A DNA stretch of 64,000 bases. It comes from Poriferisodalis sp965208895. Lineage in GTDB: Bacteria > Actinomycetota > Acidimicrobiia > Acidimicrobiales > Poriferisodalaceae. The notes under the pieces were generated by a model, which had not been told where the DNA came from, did no database searches, and saw nothing but the letters and a program-made list of their open reading frames with translations. The translations under genes were made by a program, and so were the position numbers. Position 1 is the first letter of the stretch. Each line of letters opens with the position of its first letter. This document shows, piece by piece, positions 1 to 8,182 of the stretch. The stretch lies in assembly GCF_965208895.1 (NCBI RefSeq), contig NZ_OZ242363.1, positions 3,286,001 to 3,350,000 of the forward strand, in the 5' to 3' direction.

Positions 1-425
1 TCCATGTTGATCCCCGAACCCAAGCTCACCGTTGCGACGACAGGGCCAAAGCAATCTCTGTCGATGTGAGGCGCGATGCCTTGCCCGGGCTCGTACTCGT
101 TGATGATCGCCTGCTCGAAGGGCCGCTGCTGGTCCAGAAACAGTTTCATATCTGCAGATGCGGCTTCGCGAACTTTGCGCGCGAGGCAGGTCAGCCACTC
201 TGGGAGCGGCCCGATACGAGCCGTCTCGTCAAGCCTGCGGTTTGAGTAGTCATACTTGAAGCCGAAGTGCAGCACTCGCCTGGAGAGGTCGGTGAGCCAC
301 TCTGAGGCGTCAATCTGCGCGAGCAGGACATCTTCCTCCACTGGGGTCAAGAAGCCCTGGTGGTACTCGAGACCGTCGGGGGTTACCGCTGCGTCGTCTG
401 CGAATAGCAATAGCTCCGTATTCAT
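1..425 (-). CDS. AlkB-like 2OG-Fe(II) dioxygenase, N-terminal part (runs off the window)
   Basis: The reading frame starts with ATG at 425 and is still open at base 1, so about 141 codons are visible. Near the visible end it reads QAIINEYEPGQGIAPHID, the region of AlkB-like dioxygenases that carries the first two iron ligands (HxD, here H-I-D). This is followed by a beta strand ending VSLGSG. The layout, with a short N-terminal lead then YHQGFLTPVEED, resembles the ALKBH8/AlkB-like group that removes or adds oxygen on alkylated nucleic acid using Fe(II) and 2-oxoglutarate. The third ligand and the Arg that binds 2-oxoglutarate lie outside the window. The start overlaps the stop of the upstream methyltransferase (ATGA), so the two are translationally coupled. 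The substrate (DNA, RNA or protein) cannot be told. Confidence 0.8.
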   Translation of the reverse strand, partial: MNTELLLFADDAAVTPDGLEYHQGFLTPVEEDVLLAQIDASEWLTDLSRRVLHFGFKYDYSNRRLDETARIGPLPEWLTCLARKVREAASADMKLFLDQQRPFEQAIINEYEPGQGIAPHIDRDCFGPVVATVSLGSGINM

Positions 426-1243
426 GCCCGCAAGACCCAGCGTTCTGCCTGCACCTTCCACAGGCCATGACCTGGCTCCCACTGTACGCGCCCATCGTGG
501 CTGACTGGTCCCGGCCATCGGTACGGAACACGAACAACGATGTTCTCGACCCTTGGCACGATCCCGACTTGTTCGAGCCTTCGACCGAGCATCGGGATTT
601 TCGGCTCGATGCTGTGGATGTTGTCAGCGGTCGTATAGATCAGCTCAACTGCGCGATCTGATCGAGCGACGGCTCGCTCGATCAGTGATGCCCACTGCTC
701 GACGTCTTCTGGTCGCACGGCCTCTTGGTGGGACACGTAGCTGAACGTGAAGAGCAATCGGTCACGGTTGCCGAATTCGACGGCCTCGAGGGATTCCGCA
801 TATCTGGCCGATCTGAAATCGGCAGCGAGGTGTTCGAGGACCTGCTCGCCAAGGCTGATCATGCCGGGATGTGGGTCGAATGCCAAGTAGTCGATGCGCT
901 CGGGGAGCCCTCGCCCGCGGGCTTCGCCAAGGGCGACGGCGACCGTCGCTGCGCCGGCCCCGATGTCGATGACGCGCAGGCGTTCGCCCTTGCTCGGCGG
1001 ATGGTGGTGAGACGTCCTGTAGACCTCGCGAAAGACGTCTGCGTGGCCGCGCTGGTACCTGAAGGTGTCGTGCAGGGCCCACTCCGCAGGCTCGTCAAGG
1101 GAGAGCTGGGCCTGACGGCCTTCGCGCATTCGCTGGCCTGCTTCGTTCTGGAGCGCCTCGGGCACAGACAGCCAAGCCCGTCGGATCACCGCCTCGAAAA
1201 CGTCGTCGTACGCTTCGCGTGCTTCACCATCGTCAACCGCCAC
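422..1243 (-). CDS. SAM-dependent methyltransferase, substrate unknown
   Basis: This is a 273-residue class I methyltransferase. Motif I is RVIDIGAGAATVAVALGEA, followed by an acidic loop (YLAFDPHPGM) at the end of strand 2. A preceding stretch, HDTFRYQRGHADVFREVY, resembles families that position a large substrate. I chose the GTG at 1243 because a GAGAGG Shine-Dalgarno sits 7 nt upstream. A TTG at 1291 would add 16 residues without a ribosome site. The stop overlaps the start of the AlkB-like gene by 4 nt. A methyltransferase paired with an AlkB-like enzyme recalls the domain pairing of ALKBH8 in tRNA wobble modification, but that is only an analogy. No target-recognition domain is visible. 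It is divergent from the CoA-transferase gene at 1408. Confidence 0.75.
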   Translation of the reverse strand: MAVDDGEAREAYDDVFEAVIRRAWLSVPEALQNEAGQRMREGRQAQLSLDEPAEWALHDTFRYQRGHADVFREVYRTSHHHPPSKGERLRVIDIGAGAATVAVALGEARGRGLPERIDYLAFDPHPGMISLGEQVLEHLAADFRSARYAESLEAVEFGNRDRLLFTFSYVSHQEAVRPEDVEQWASLIERAVARSDRAVELIYTTADNIHSIEPKIPMLGRRLEQVGIVPRVENIVVRVPYRWPGPVSHDGRVQWEPGHGLWKVQAERWVLRA

Positions 1244-1407
1244 CCTGACACCTCTCGCGCCTTCAGCCGGTGTTTGCTGCCGACCAGCCAAGCCGACAGC
1301 GCAATCAGCTGGGATTGTCGCAGGTGTGGTGGCTGATCGGCCGAGAGATTCGCAATTTCGGTTGCGCCGGGAAGATAGAACGGTTACGCCACTAGCTTCG
1401 GGCCGTC

Positions 1408-4020
1408 ATGAACCAGCCCCTTAGCCCTCAGAGCCGGGACTCCTCGGTGGTGCACGGGGCGCTGTCGGGCCTGCGCGTGGTCGACCTGACCGGTGATGCG
1501 GGCCGATTCGCGACGAAGCTGCTGAGCGAGCTGGGCGCCGATGTGGTGAGGGTAGGCGCCGGCTCGCCGGGGCTGCCGCTGGCAGACCCCGCAGCAGCTG
1601 CACTCGGCGGCGTCGCCGACTGGTGGTACGACGGCGGGAAGCGTCGCTGCTCGGTAGACCTCGGCACCGGTGAGGGTCGAGACGCCTACCGCCGGCTGGC
1701 CGCGGCCGCCGACCTGATCGTGGAGACCGAGCGTCCAGGCCGGCTGGCCGAATTGGGCATCGATTACGCCGATGTGAGCGCTGGGAATCCGGCGCTGGTG
1801 CAGGTGTCGATCACGCCGTTCGGGCGCACGGGCCCGAGGGCGCACTGGCTCGGCTCGGATCTCGTGGCCGCCGCGATGGGCGGGATGATGGCGCTGACAG
1901 GCCTCGCCGATCGCCCGCTCAACGTGTGGGGCAGGCAGGCCTACAACTACGCAGGCTTCGTGGCGGCGACGTCGGGAGTAGCGGCGGCACTGTCGGCGCG
2001 CTCGACCGGCCGGGGAGCGCACGTCGACCTGTCAATCCACGAGACCGTCACCGGTTCGATCGAGAACCTGTTCATGCAGTACTTCTTCGACGACGTGCTG
2101 CCGTTGCCCAAGGTGGCGCCGCGGCAGGGCGCACTGCACTGGCTGGGCGCGTACGACCTGGCCGAGTGTCGGGGCGGCGAGGGCGGCTACGTCATGATCA
2201 CGCCGACGCCGACGCCCGACCTGCTGTTCGAGTGGATGGTCGAAACCGGTTCCGACGAGGTGGCGCGGTGGCTCGGCGCAGATCCGGCCGATGTGCTGCT
2301 GGATGTGGCCGAGGTGATGGACGCCGTCCGGCGCTGGATCGCCCCCCAGGATGCGCGCGAGGTGTGGTGGGAGGCGCAGGAACGCCATGTGGCCTTCGGC
2401 GGGGTGCTGGACATCGCCGAGGTCGGCGCGAACCCGCAGTTCGGCCACCGGGGGTTCTTTGCCGACGTCCTGGCACCGGGAGCGGCTGGCGCGAACGGGT
2501 CGCGCGTGCCCGACCACGCAGCGTCGGGTCCGCAAGGCTCGGTGCGCGTGCCCGCTCGGCTGGTTCGCTGGAGCGACGCCGGCCGGTCAGGGGCGGTCCC
2601 GCCAAGCCCACCCGCCGGCGTCGACACGCGCCTCGACGAGGTGCTCGCATCATGGGCGGCGCCGCCTACCGAGGCTCGCAATGGCGACACCGGCCGCGAC
2701 GCTGCCAGCGACTCCAATGACGGCACCGACACGAATGCCGTTGGCGGTACTGAATCAGGCGCCGGTGTCAGCAGGGCTCGCGGCGCGGGTGATGCCGATG
2801 TCGCCGGCCCCGTCGGCGCAGCGCCACACATGAACGACGGCGAGCGCCGCCCGCTCGACGGCATCCGCGTGGCGGACTTCACCTGGGTGCTCGCCGGACC
2901 CTCTGCCACGCGACTGCTCGGCGACCTCGGTGCCGACGTGATCCGCATCCAGAGCGAGGAACGCTCCACGCTCGTCAATTCGCCGGACTTCCCCTACTAC
3001 TTCGTGTGGAACCGCTCCAAGCGCAGCGCCACGCTCGACATGAAGCATCCCGAGGCGCTGGCTGCGGCGCGGCGGCTGATCGAGACGTGCGATGTGCTCA
3101 TCGAGAACTTCAGTGCCGGGGTGCTCGATTCGTGGGGCCTCGACTGGGAGACCGTGCACGAGTGGAACCCGCGGCTCGTCTACGTGACGATGTCGGGCTG
3201 CGGTCACGACGGACCTTGGCGCCACGTCATCTCCTACGCGCCGACGGTGCACGCGGTGTGCGGCATCACCCACCTGACCGACTTCGCCGACCGCGGCGAC
3301 GTGGGTCCGGGCTTCTCGCTCAACGACCACTTGGCGGGGTTCGCGGCGGCGGTCTCAACTGTCGGCGCACTGTATGCCCGCGAGCGAACCGGTGAGGGGC
3401 AGCGCATCGACATGGCGCAACTCGAAGTCGGCACCTACGCCATCGGTGCCGCGGTGATCCGCCAATCCGCCGGCGTGTCGCCGCCGCGCCCCGGGGGCAA
3501 CCGCGACGGCATCGCCGACCATGTGCCCAATGAGGTCTATGCGTGCGCCGACGGCTTCGTGGCCGTGACGGTGACCGAGCCGGCGCAGTGGCTGGGACTC
3601 CTAGGGCTGCTCGGCGACCCGCGGCTCGATGATCCGACGCTCGCTACCGAAGCGGGCCGCCGAGACCGCAGATCCATGATCGACGCTGTGCTGGGAGAGT
3701 GGGCCGCCGCTCGCACGGCTACGGCAGCAGCCGAGGCGCTGCAGGCTGCAGGCGTCCCTGCGGGACCGGTGCAGAGCTCACACCAATTGTTCGCCGACGA
3801 CCCCCAGCACGCGGCTCGTGGCTTCTGGCAGCCGGTCGACCATGCGGTATTCGGCGAACGCACGGTCGATGCGTTCGCGGGCCTGTGGAACGGCCGGCGC
3901 TGGCACCCCCGCCATCTCAGCCCCGCCTATTTGGGGGAGCACAACTTCGACGTCTGGGCCGATGCCGGCTACTCGCCCGACGAGATCGCCGAAGGCATCG
4001 GCGACGGCCTGTTCCGGTAG
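1408..4020 (+). CDS. Tandem (two-domain) CaiB/BaiF class III CoA-transferase
   Basis: The 870-residue protein holds two family III CoA-transferase domains, roughly 20-395 and 480-870. They are joined by a low-complexity linker rich in G, D, T and A (about 400-480). Each half has the typical start (LRVVDLT...LGADVVRV; IRVADFTWVLAGP...LGADVIRI) and a TGxGxxxD motif. The family moves CoA between carboxylic acids through an aspartyl-CoA intermediate. The C-terminal half has the expected Asp (D640 in SLNDHLAG). The equivalent place in the N-terminal half is Y179, so only one active site looks intact. Single proteins of this double architecture occur in mycobacteria. The start at 1408 lacks a strong ribosome site; a GTG at 1447 is the alternative. 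The last 103 nt are repeated at 5218. Confidence 0.88.
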   Translation: MNQPLSPQSRDSSVVHGALSGLRVVDLTGDAGRFATKLLSELGADVVRVGAGSPGLPLADPAAAALGGVADWWYDGGKRRCSVDLGTGEGRDAYRRLAAAADLIVETERPGRLAELGIDYADVSAGNPALVQVSITPFGRTGPRAHWLGSDLVAAAMGGMMALTGLADRPLNVWGRQAYNYAGFVAATSGVAAALSARSTGRGAHVDLSIHETVTGSIENLFMQYFFDDVLPLPKVAPRQGALHWLGAYDLAECRGGEGGYVMITPTPTPDLLFEWMVETGSDEVARWLGADPADVLLDVAEVMDAVRRWIAPQDAREVWWEAQERHVAFGGVLDIAEVGANPQFGHRGFFADVLAPGAAGANGSRVPDHAASGPQGSVRVPARLVRWSDAGRSGAVPPSPPAGVDTRLDEVLASWAAPPTEARNGDTGRDAASDSNDGTDTNAVGGTESGAGVSRARGAGDADVAGPVGAAPHMNDGERRPLDGIRVADFTWVLAGPSATRLLGDLGADVIRIQSEERSTLVNSPDFPYYFVWNRSKRSATLDMKHPEALAAARRLIETCDVLIENFSAGVLDSWGLDWETVHEWNPRLVYVTMSGCGHDGPWRHVISYAPTVHAVCGITHLTDFADRGDVGPGFSLNDHLAGFAAAVSTVGALYARERTGEGQRIDMAQLEVGTYAIGAAVIRQSAGVSPPRPGGNRDGIADHVPNEVYACADGFVAVTVTEPAQWLGLLGLLGDPRLDDPTLATEAGRRDRRSMIDAVLGEWAAARTATAAAEALQAAGVPAGPVQSSHQLFADDPQHAARGFWQPVDHAVFGERTVDAFAGLWNGRRWHPRHLSPAYLGEHNFDVWADAGYSPDEIAEGIGDGLFR

Positions 4021-4021
4021 C
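3919..4021 (+). repeat. 103-nt direct repeat, copy 1 (3' end of the CoA-transferase gene)
   Basis: This segment encodes the last 33 residues and stop of the tandem CoA-transferase. It recurs at 5218-5320 with 5 mismatches by direct comparison (about 95% identity). The two copies flank the nucleotidyltransferase-HEPN gene in direct orientation. Confidence 0.93.
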
Positions 4022-4222
4022 GGCTCGGTGTAGGTGGGCGCTGAGCCATTGGACAAGCTGATGCGCTTGCACGCCGGACATCTCGTGGTGCTTTCCAGCG
4101 CTGACTATCGTGACGTCGCCACAACGGCGCTCCACGGCAATTGAATCTGATGCTGGCGCTGTGTGCTGTGCGCCATGATCTGGGCGCTATGCGGGTCGAA
4201 GCGCTGGGTCTAGCCTGTGGGG

Positions 4223-5218
4223 ATGGCTCTGCGCGACGACGCACTGCTCGTCCCGGCCGTCGAGCATGCGCAGGCAGCCGCGGAATTGCTCGCTGAGGAG
4301 GGCGTGTCCGTGGTGCTGCTGCACGGCTCAGTCGCCCGCGGCACCGCCCGCGAAGGCAGCGACGTCGACCTTGTGGCTGTGTTCGACGACATTGACTACG
4401 ACGAGCGGTACCTGTACCGGTGGCGGCTCGAAGCGAAGTGCAGCGCAGCGGCAGGTGTGCCCGTCGAGGTGCATGTCACCGACTGGCCTGAATGGAAGCA
4501 CCGTACCGAGCAAGTGCCGTCGTCGTATGAGGCAGCGGTCGCGGCCGGTCAGCAGACACTCTTCGAGCGTGAGCCTCGTCCGGGCGCGGTCCGGTGGGGC
4601 AAGGAGATCGGCATGCCTGACAGCAACCTCGACGAGGCGCTTGAACGACTCGCCGGAGTTCAGCAAGCGCTCGCGTCCATGAATGCCGCTTGCCGACAGC
4701 GCGACGACGAGATCCAGACGGTCGACGGCCAAGCGGGGATCGTTTCCTGGGTTCGGGAAATGCGTCTTCGCGATCTTTGCGCAGACGCGTCGATGACGAT
4801 CGAGACTGCGCTCAAGACAATGTGCGCAGCGAACGGGGTGGCGTCTGAGCGCACTCACAGCGTCGCCGCACTGGTACAGCAGGCATCGCCGCTGCAGGTG
4901 CGTCTGGAGGACGCTCTCGCTCCGCTGCAAGCGAACACGCTGCGTCCGAGCCGCGAAGCCTACGACGACGTGTCCTGCTGGCGGATCGGGGGCACCTACC
5001 CGGGCGCTCTTCCGCTTGGAGAGCCGGAAAAGACCGAAGAACTCGCCAGGCTTCTCGTCGCCGCGGCCGTCACATCCGCCGATGTCGCCTTGCGACGCCT
5101 CCTCGACGACGGTGCCGACCCGCATGACGAGAGGTTCGCTCGCTGCCAGCAACAGATGCGCAATGCGGAGGCCACGCTCGCCGCAGCAGATCCAGTCACC
5201 GGCGAACCGTCGCAATAA
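4223..5218 (+). CDS. MNT-type nucleotidyltransferase with C-terminal HEPN-like region
   Basis: The 331-residue protein has the minimal nucleotidyltransferase signature near residues 34-55: LLHGSVARG followed by SDVDLVAVFDD. This gives the GS...R and DxD metal-binding residues of pol-beta-type transferases. The C-terminal part (about 165-310) is helical, and the segment RDLCADASMTIETALKTM resembles HEPN domains, which are often paired with MNT proteins in toxin-antitoxin and abortive-infection modules. A fused MNT-HEPN could AMP-modify its own HEPN part; this is inference. The ATG at 4223 is preferred, with an in-frame GTG at 4217. The gene lies between two copies of the CoA-transferase 3' end, and its TAA stop (5216-5218) overlaps the first base of copy 2, so it looks inserted. 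No partner gene is adjacent. An aminoglycoside nucleotidyltransferase relative is less likely. Confidence 0.78.
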   Translation: MALRDDALLVPAVEHAQAAAELLAEEGVSVVLLHGSVARGTAREGSDVDLVAVFDDIDYDERYLYRWRLEAKCSAAAGVPVEVHVTDWPEWKHRTEQVPSSYEAAVAAGQQTLFEREPRPGAVRWGKEIGMPDSNLDEALERLAGVQQALASMNAACRQRDDEIQTVDGQAGIVSWVREMRLRDLCADASMTIETALKTMCAANGVASERTHSVAALVQQASPLQVRLEDALAPLQANTLRPSREAYDDVSCWRIGGTYPGALPLGEPEKTEELARLLVAAAVTSADVALRRLLDDGADPHDERFARCQQQMRNAEATLAAADPVTGEPSQ

Positions 5219-5320
5219 GCCCCGCCTACTTGGGGGAGCACAACTTCGACGTCTGGGCCGATGCCGGCTACGCGCCCGACGAGATCGCCGAAGGGATCGG
5301 CGGCGGCCTGTTCCGCTAGC
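5218..5320 (+). pseudogene. 103-nt direct repeat, copy 2: detached 3' fragment of a CoA-transferase gene
   Basis: The fragment would encode SPAYLGEHNFDVWADAG and onward to FR and a TAG stop, the exact C-terminus of the tandem CoA-transferase, but it has no start or upstream domain. Five bases differ from copy 1: three are silent and two change residues (Ser to Ala, Asp to Gly). That pattern suggests it came from a related, once-functional allele or paralogue rather than drifting in place. It follows the nucleotidyltransferase stop directly. Confidence 0.88.
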
Positions 5321-5332
5321 TCGCGCATTCGC

Positions 5333-6589
5333 TCAGCCCCACAGACCGGCGATCGGCACGGCCTCGATTCGGTCTCCGAGGCCGTAGCGCCGCGCGCCGG
5401 TGTGGAAGACGACGCCCCCGGCGAACTGTTCGGGTGGCAGGTTGTCTCGCAGCCATGCCAAGTGACGGGCGTCGCCGGCGGAAGGACTGCTTGATGTCTT
5501 CACCTCGAACGCCGCGAGCCGCGTGCCGAACTCGACGACGAGATCGATCTCGTGTTCCCCTCCTTGTGTGCGCAGGTGGAACATCGTGGTGCGACGCTGT
5601 GCCGACTCGACTTCGACTCGGAGTTGCGCAGCAACGTACGTCTCGATGATCCGTCCGCGTACCGCGGGATCCCGTCTGATGACGTCGCCATCGGCACCGA
5701 TGAGCCAAGCTGCGAGTCCGGAATCTGCGAGCAGGCGCTTCGGCATCGACGTCAAGCGCTTGAGCCGGTTCGAGTGCCAGGCGGGCACGTCGTCGACGAG
5801 ACGGAGGACGTTGAGCGTGTCGTGGTAGCCCGCCGCCGTGCGCCGGTCCATCCCCGCAGCGTGCGCCAGGGCTGTGTCGGGAACCGCGCCCGCGGTGTGC
5901 AGTGCGCAGACGCCCATGTAGCGCCTCAGCGCATCGGGGTGCCGCCGCCGTCCGTGGGCTGCAGCAAGTTCGGGCAGGTCGCGCACTGCGGTGGTGTCGA
6001 CGTAGGTGCGCATCCAGTCATTTCGGGCGCCTGCTGCCGCAGCGGCGAGAGCACCGGGGAAGCCGCCGTCGAGAGCGATGTGGAGATAGTGGAGCAGGTC
6101 GGGTGGAGCGGCAGGCACGGTGAAGCGCAAACCGGAGTCCCAACGGTCGAAGAGCGAATCGGCAGTGGCGTCGCCGAACCGCTCCCGGCCCGTCAGCGGC
6201 CACATGTGCGTGGCGAGCGAGCGACCGACGAGGGGCCATTGCCCGCTGTGCAGGTCATTGCGCGACGAACCGGTCAGGATGAACTGCCCTCCCGCGGGGA
6301 ATCTCGTGTCCACTGCGCGCTTGACGGCGCTCAGAACGTCAGGCGCGTGCTGCCACTCGTCGATGAGCAACGGGAACGGCCCTTCGCGTAAGGCGATATC
6401 AGGGTCGTCGAGGACCAGCCTGCGGTCGGGCGCCTGATCGAGCCGCAGCGTGGAAGCGGCGTGACGCAGCGCCGTCGTCGTCTTGCCCACGGCGCGCGGT
6501 CCGGTGACGAATTCGGCGGGCCACGCTGCGAGATGGCGGCGCAGGACACCGTCGGCGATACGGGGGATGTAGTCGGCGATGCAGCAAAT
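5333..6589 (-). CDS. AAA ATPase with DUF4143 C-terminal domain; no canonical start codon
   Basis: The protein starts YIPRIADGVLRRHL and then carries a P-loop (GPRAVGKTTT), a Walker B-like LLIDEWQ and a sensor-like ILTGSSRN, followed by the DUF4143 region. Near the C-terminus, HEIDLVVEF...AFEVKTS resembles a PD-(D/E)xK nuclease core. The function of these ATPases is not established; they are common in accessory regions. Oddity: homologous sequence extends upstream of the P-loop, but between the in-frame stop just upstream of codon CTC and the P-loop there is no ATG, GTG or TTG. The first GTG (6490) is the Val inside the P-loop. I extended the gene to an ATT at 6589; a frameshift or mutated start is equally possible. 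It is the left neighbour of the defence operon, transcribed away from it. Confidence 0.72.
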   Translation of the reverse strand: MCCIADYIPRIADGVLRRHLAAWPAEFVTGPRAVGKTTTALRHAASTLRLDQAPDRRLVLDDPDIALREGPFPLLIDEWQHAPDVLSAVKRAVDTRFPAGGQFILTGSSRNDLHSGQWPLVGRSLATHMWPLTGRERFGDATADSLFDRWDSGLRFTVPAAPPDLLHYLHIALDGGFPGALAAAAAGARNDWMRTYVDTTAVRDLPELAAAHGRRRHPDALRRYMGVCALHTAGAVPDTALAHAAGMDRRTAAGYHDTLNVLRLVDDVPAWHSNRLKRLTSMPKRLLADSGLAAWLIGADGDVIRRDPAVRGRIIETYVAAQLRVEVESAQRRTTMFHLRTQGGEHEIDLVVEFGTRLAAFEVKTSSSPSAGDARHLAWLRDNLPPEQFAGGVVFHTGARRYGLGDRIEAVPIAGLWG

Positions 6590-6660
6590 GCTAGCGCGGA
6601 GTCACCACAATTCATGTACAGAATAACGGGCCATTGTTGCCCACATTCACAGGTTGATTC

Positions 6661-6670
6661 TTGTGCACAA
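6661..6670. promoter_or_regulatory. 10-bp perfect palindrome in the leader of the AAA/DUF4143 gene
   Basis: TTGTGCACAA lies in an A+T-richer stretch (about 6600-6680) between the ATPase gene and the CinA-like gene. A dyad of this kind could bind a dimeric regulator of the leftward ATPase gene. There is no second copy and no clear -10/-35 pair, so this is tentative. Confidence 0.25.
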
Positions 6671-6758
6671 TCACGGCGTGGGACGACTTGGCGTCCGCCA
6701 GGCGGCGATGGCGGGCTCATTGGCTGGCAAGATCAGCCGAGCGCGCTATTCCGCGGTC

Positions 6759-7259
6759 TCAGTCAGTGGCGATCTCGGTAATGAGAGCAAGCAGGGCGTC
6801 GGAGGTCTCGCGGTCCTGTGCGATGCGGTCGTCGGTTTCGTAGGTGATCTTGCGAGCGATGCGTTTGCCCGCATCGGAGACGGCGGCGATGTGCGCGCGG
6901 TCTTCGCCCCGCCGCGGCGGGTCGGTCACCAGCGCAGCCGTGCACGAGATGCCGGCGAGCGGCCACGGCTCGGTGCCCGGCTTGGGCGTCGATACCAGGT
7001 GCTGCGCTCGGGCCAGACCGCCGTCGGCCATGGCCAACGCCGCCTCGTCGGAGACGTGCGGCTCCAGTTCCGAGCCCATCAGCTCGTAGAGCGACTTCAC
7101 CGAATACGGCACAGTGGCCTCGAGGATCGTGCGGGAGCCGCCCGGCACTGTCAGCAGGTCGCTGAGGGCCAGCATCCCGCCCCCGGTCACCGACAACACG
7201 ATCCGCAGCGGCGAGTCGTGAATGGCCCTGATGGTTGCCAAACGCTCGTCAGGTGTCAT
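6759..7259 (-). CDS. CinA-like C-terminal domain protein (nicotinamide-nucleotide amidase family)
   Basis: The 166-residue protein has the CinA C-terminal signature: SVTGGGMLALSDLL, then LTVPGGSRTILEATVPYS, then GISCTAALVTDPPRRG. Members resemble the C-terminal domain of CinA, which in some bacteria deamidates nicotinamide mononucleotide. This shorter, stand-alone type has a more diverged active-site loop, and its activity has not been shown here. The start overlaps the stop of the upstream NAD(P)-binding protein by 4 nt (ATGA), so the pair is translationally coupled. Confidence 0.75.
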   Translation of the reverse strand: MTPDERLATIRAIHDSPLRIVLSVTGGGMLALSDLLTVPGGSRTILEATVPYSVKSLYELMGSELEPHVSDEAALAMADGGLARAQHLVSTPKPGTEPWPLAGISCTAALVTDPPRRGEDRAHIAAVSDAGKRIARKITYETDDRIAQDRETSDALLALITEIATD

Positions 7260-7867
7260 GACGTCACCGTGATGGCTTGGCGGCTGTGCGTGCTGTCGTC
7301 GAGTTGATCGACGAGGAATCCGGCCAGCGCAGCACGATGGATGCGACTCGTCTTGGAGGTGTTGGACGCGGTGACGGCACGGCGTTCGAGCTTGTCGGAC
7401 AGCACTGCGGGCCGGACGACGGTCCAGTTCGCCGCGCTGGCACGCACGACTGCCTCTTGAGCCTGATGGTCGGCGAAGACGTTTCGCAGCATGGTCTTGA
7501 ACATCAGCTTCGAGCTCATCGGAATCTGAGCCCAGCTCTCGCCGACGCCGGCTGCGGACACCACGACGAGGCGGTCGACGCCCTGACCGTCGGCAGCGCC
7601 GACGATGTGCTCAGTGCCGCGCCGCAGCGTCGTGCGATCCTTGAGACTCGTGCTGCCGAGGCACACGATGGCGGCGTCGTGACCTGCGACAGCGCTGGCG
7701 ACGACCTCGGCGTCGAAGACATCGCCCCGTGACAGCGTCAGCCCGGACGCCGCATCGAGCCTGTCCACCGAACGCCCGAATGCCGTCGTTTCATGGCCTC
7801 CGTCGAGCGCGCTGCGGACGGCGTGCTGCCCAGTCTTGCCGGTCGCCCCGAAGATGATGACGCGCAT
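7256..7867 (-). CDS. NAD(P)-binding Rossmann protein (atypical SDR, NmrA/YwnB-like)
   Basis: The 203-residue protein begins MRVIIFGATGKTGQHAV, the GxxGxxG dinucleotide-binding turn of atypical short-chain dehydrogenases. It continues with VDRLVVVSAAGVG and NWTVVRPAVLSD, typical of the NAD(P)H-binding family related to flavin reductase and NmrA. The YxxxK catalytic pair of classical SDRs is not evident, so it may be a redox sensor or a reductase of unknown substrate. The ATG at 7867 is chosen because GGAAGG lies just upstream and the Rossmann motif starts at once; 18 more codons are open upstream. It is the first gene of a two-gene unit with the CinA-like protein. Confidence 0.75.
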   Translation of the reverse strand: MRVIIFGATGKTGQHAVRSALDGGHETTAFGRSVDRLDAASGLTLSRGDVFDAEVVASAVAGHDAAIVCLGSTSLKDRTTLRRGTEHIVGAADGQGVDRLVVVSAAGVGESWAQIPMSSKLMFKTMLRNVFADHQAQEAVVRASAANWTVVRPAVLSDKLERRAVTASNTSKTSRIHRAALAGFLVDQLDDSTHSRQAITVTS

Positions 7868-8182
7868 AGAGCCCCTTCCGTCGGCCTGGCAGCAACGTCC
7901 GCCAGAGCTGCGGCTGATCACGTTACAGACGAGTCCGTCGGCGGCTCATCTTCGAGTCCGTTTCAGCTGCGCCTTGAACGGCGGCGAGGTGCGGCCACCG
8001 CCCTTCGCGCCATCAGGTCAGCAGAGCCGGACTTGCGGACGAGGAATCGAGCCGAGGTCCGGGATACGCACCAGAGGCTGGTTGGCGGGCGTCACGCTAG
8101 CGAACGGCCGTTGTCACAGCCCTGAGCGAGGATGCAGGGCGATCGACGGGGCGCTTGCCTGTCTCGGTGTCGGAGGAGTGGT
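7868..8182. other. 315-bp gene-free region between divergent units
   Basis: This stretch separates the leftward SDR-CinA unit from the rightward defence operon and must hold both promoters. I see no convincing ORF, RNA or inverted repeat in it. The only clear site is GGAGGAG at 8172-8178, the likely ribosome site for the first methyltransferase of the island. Confidence 0.5.
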
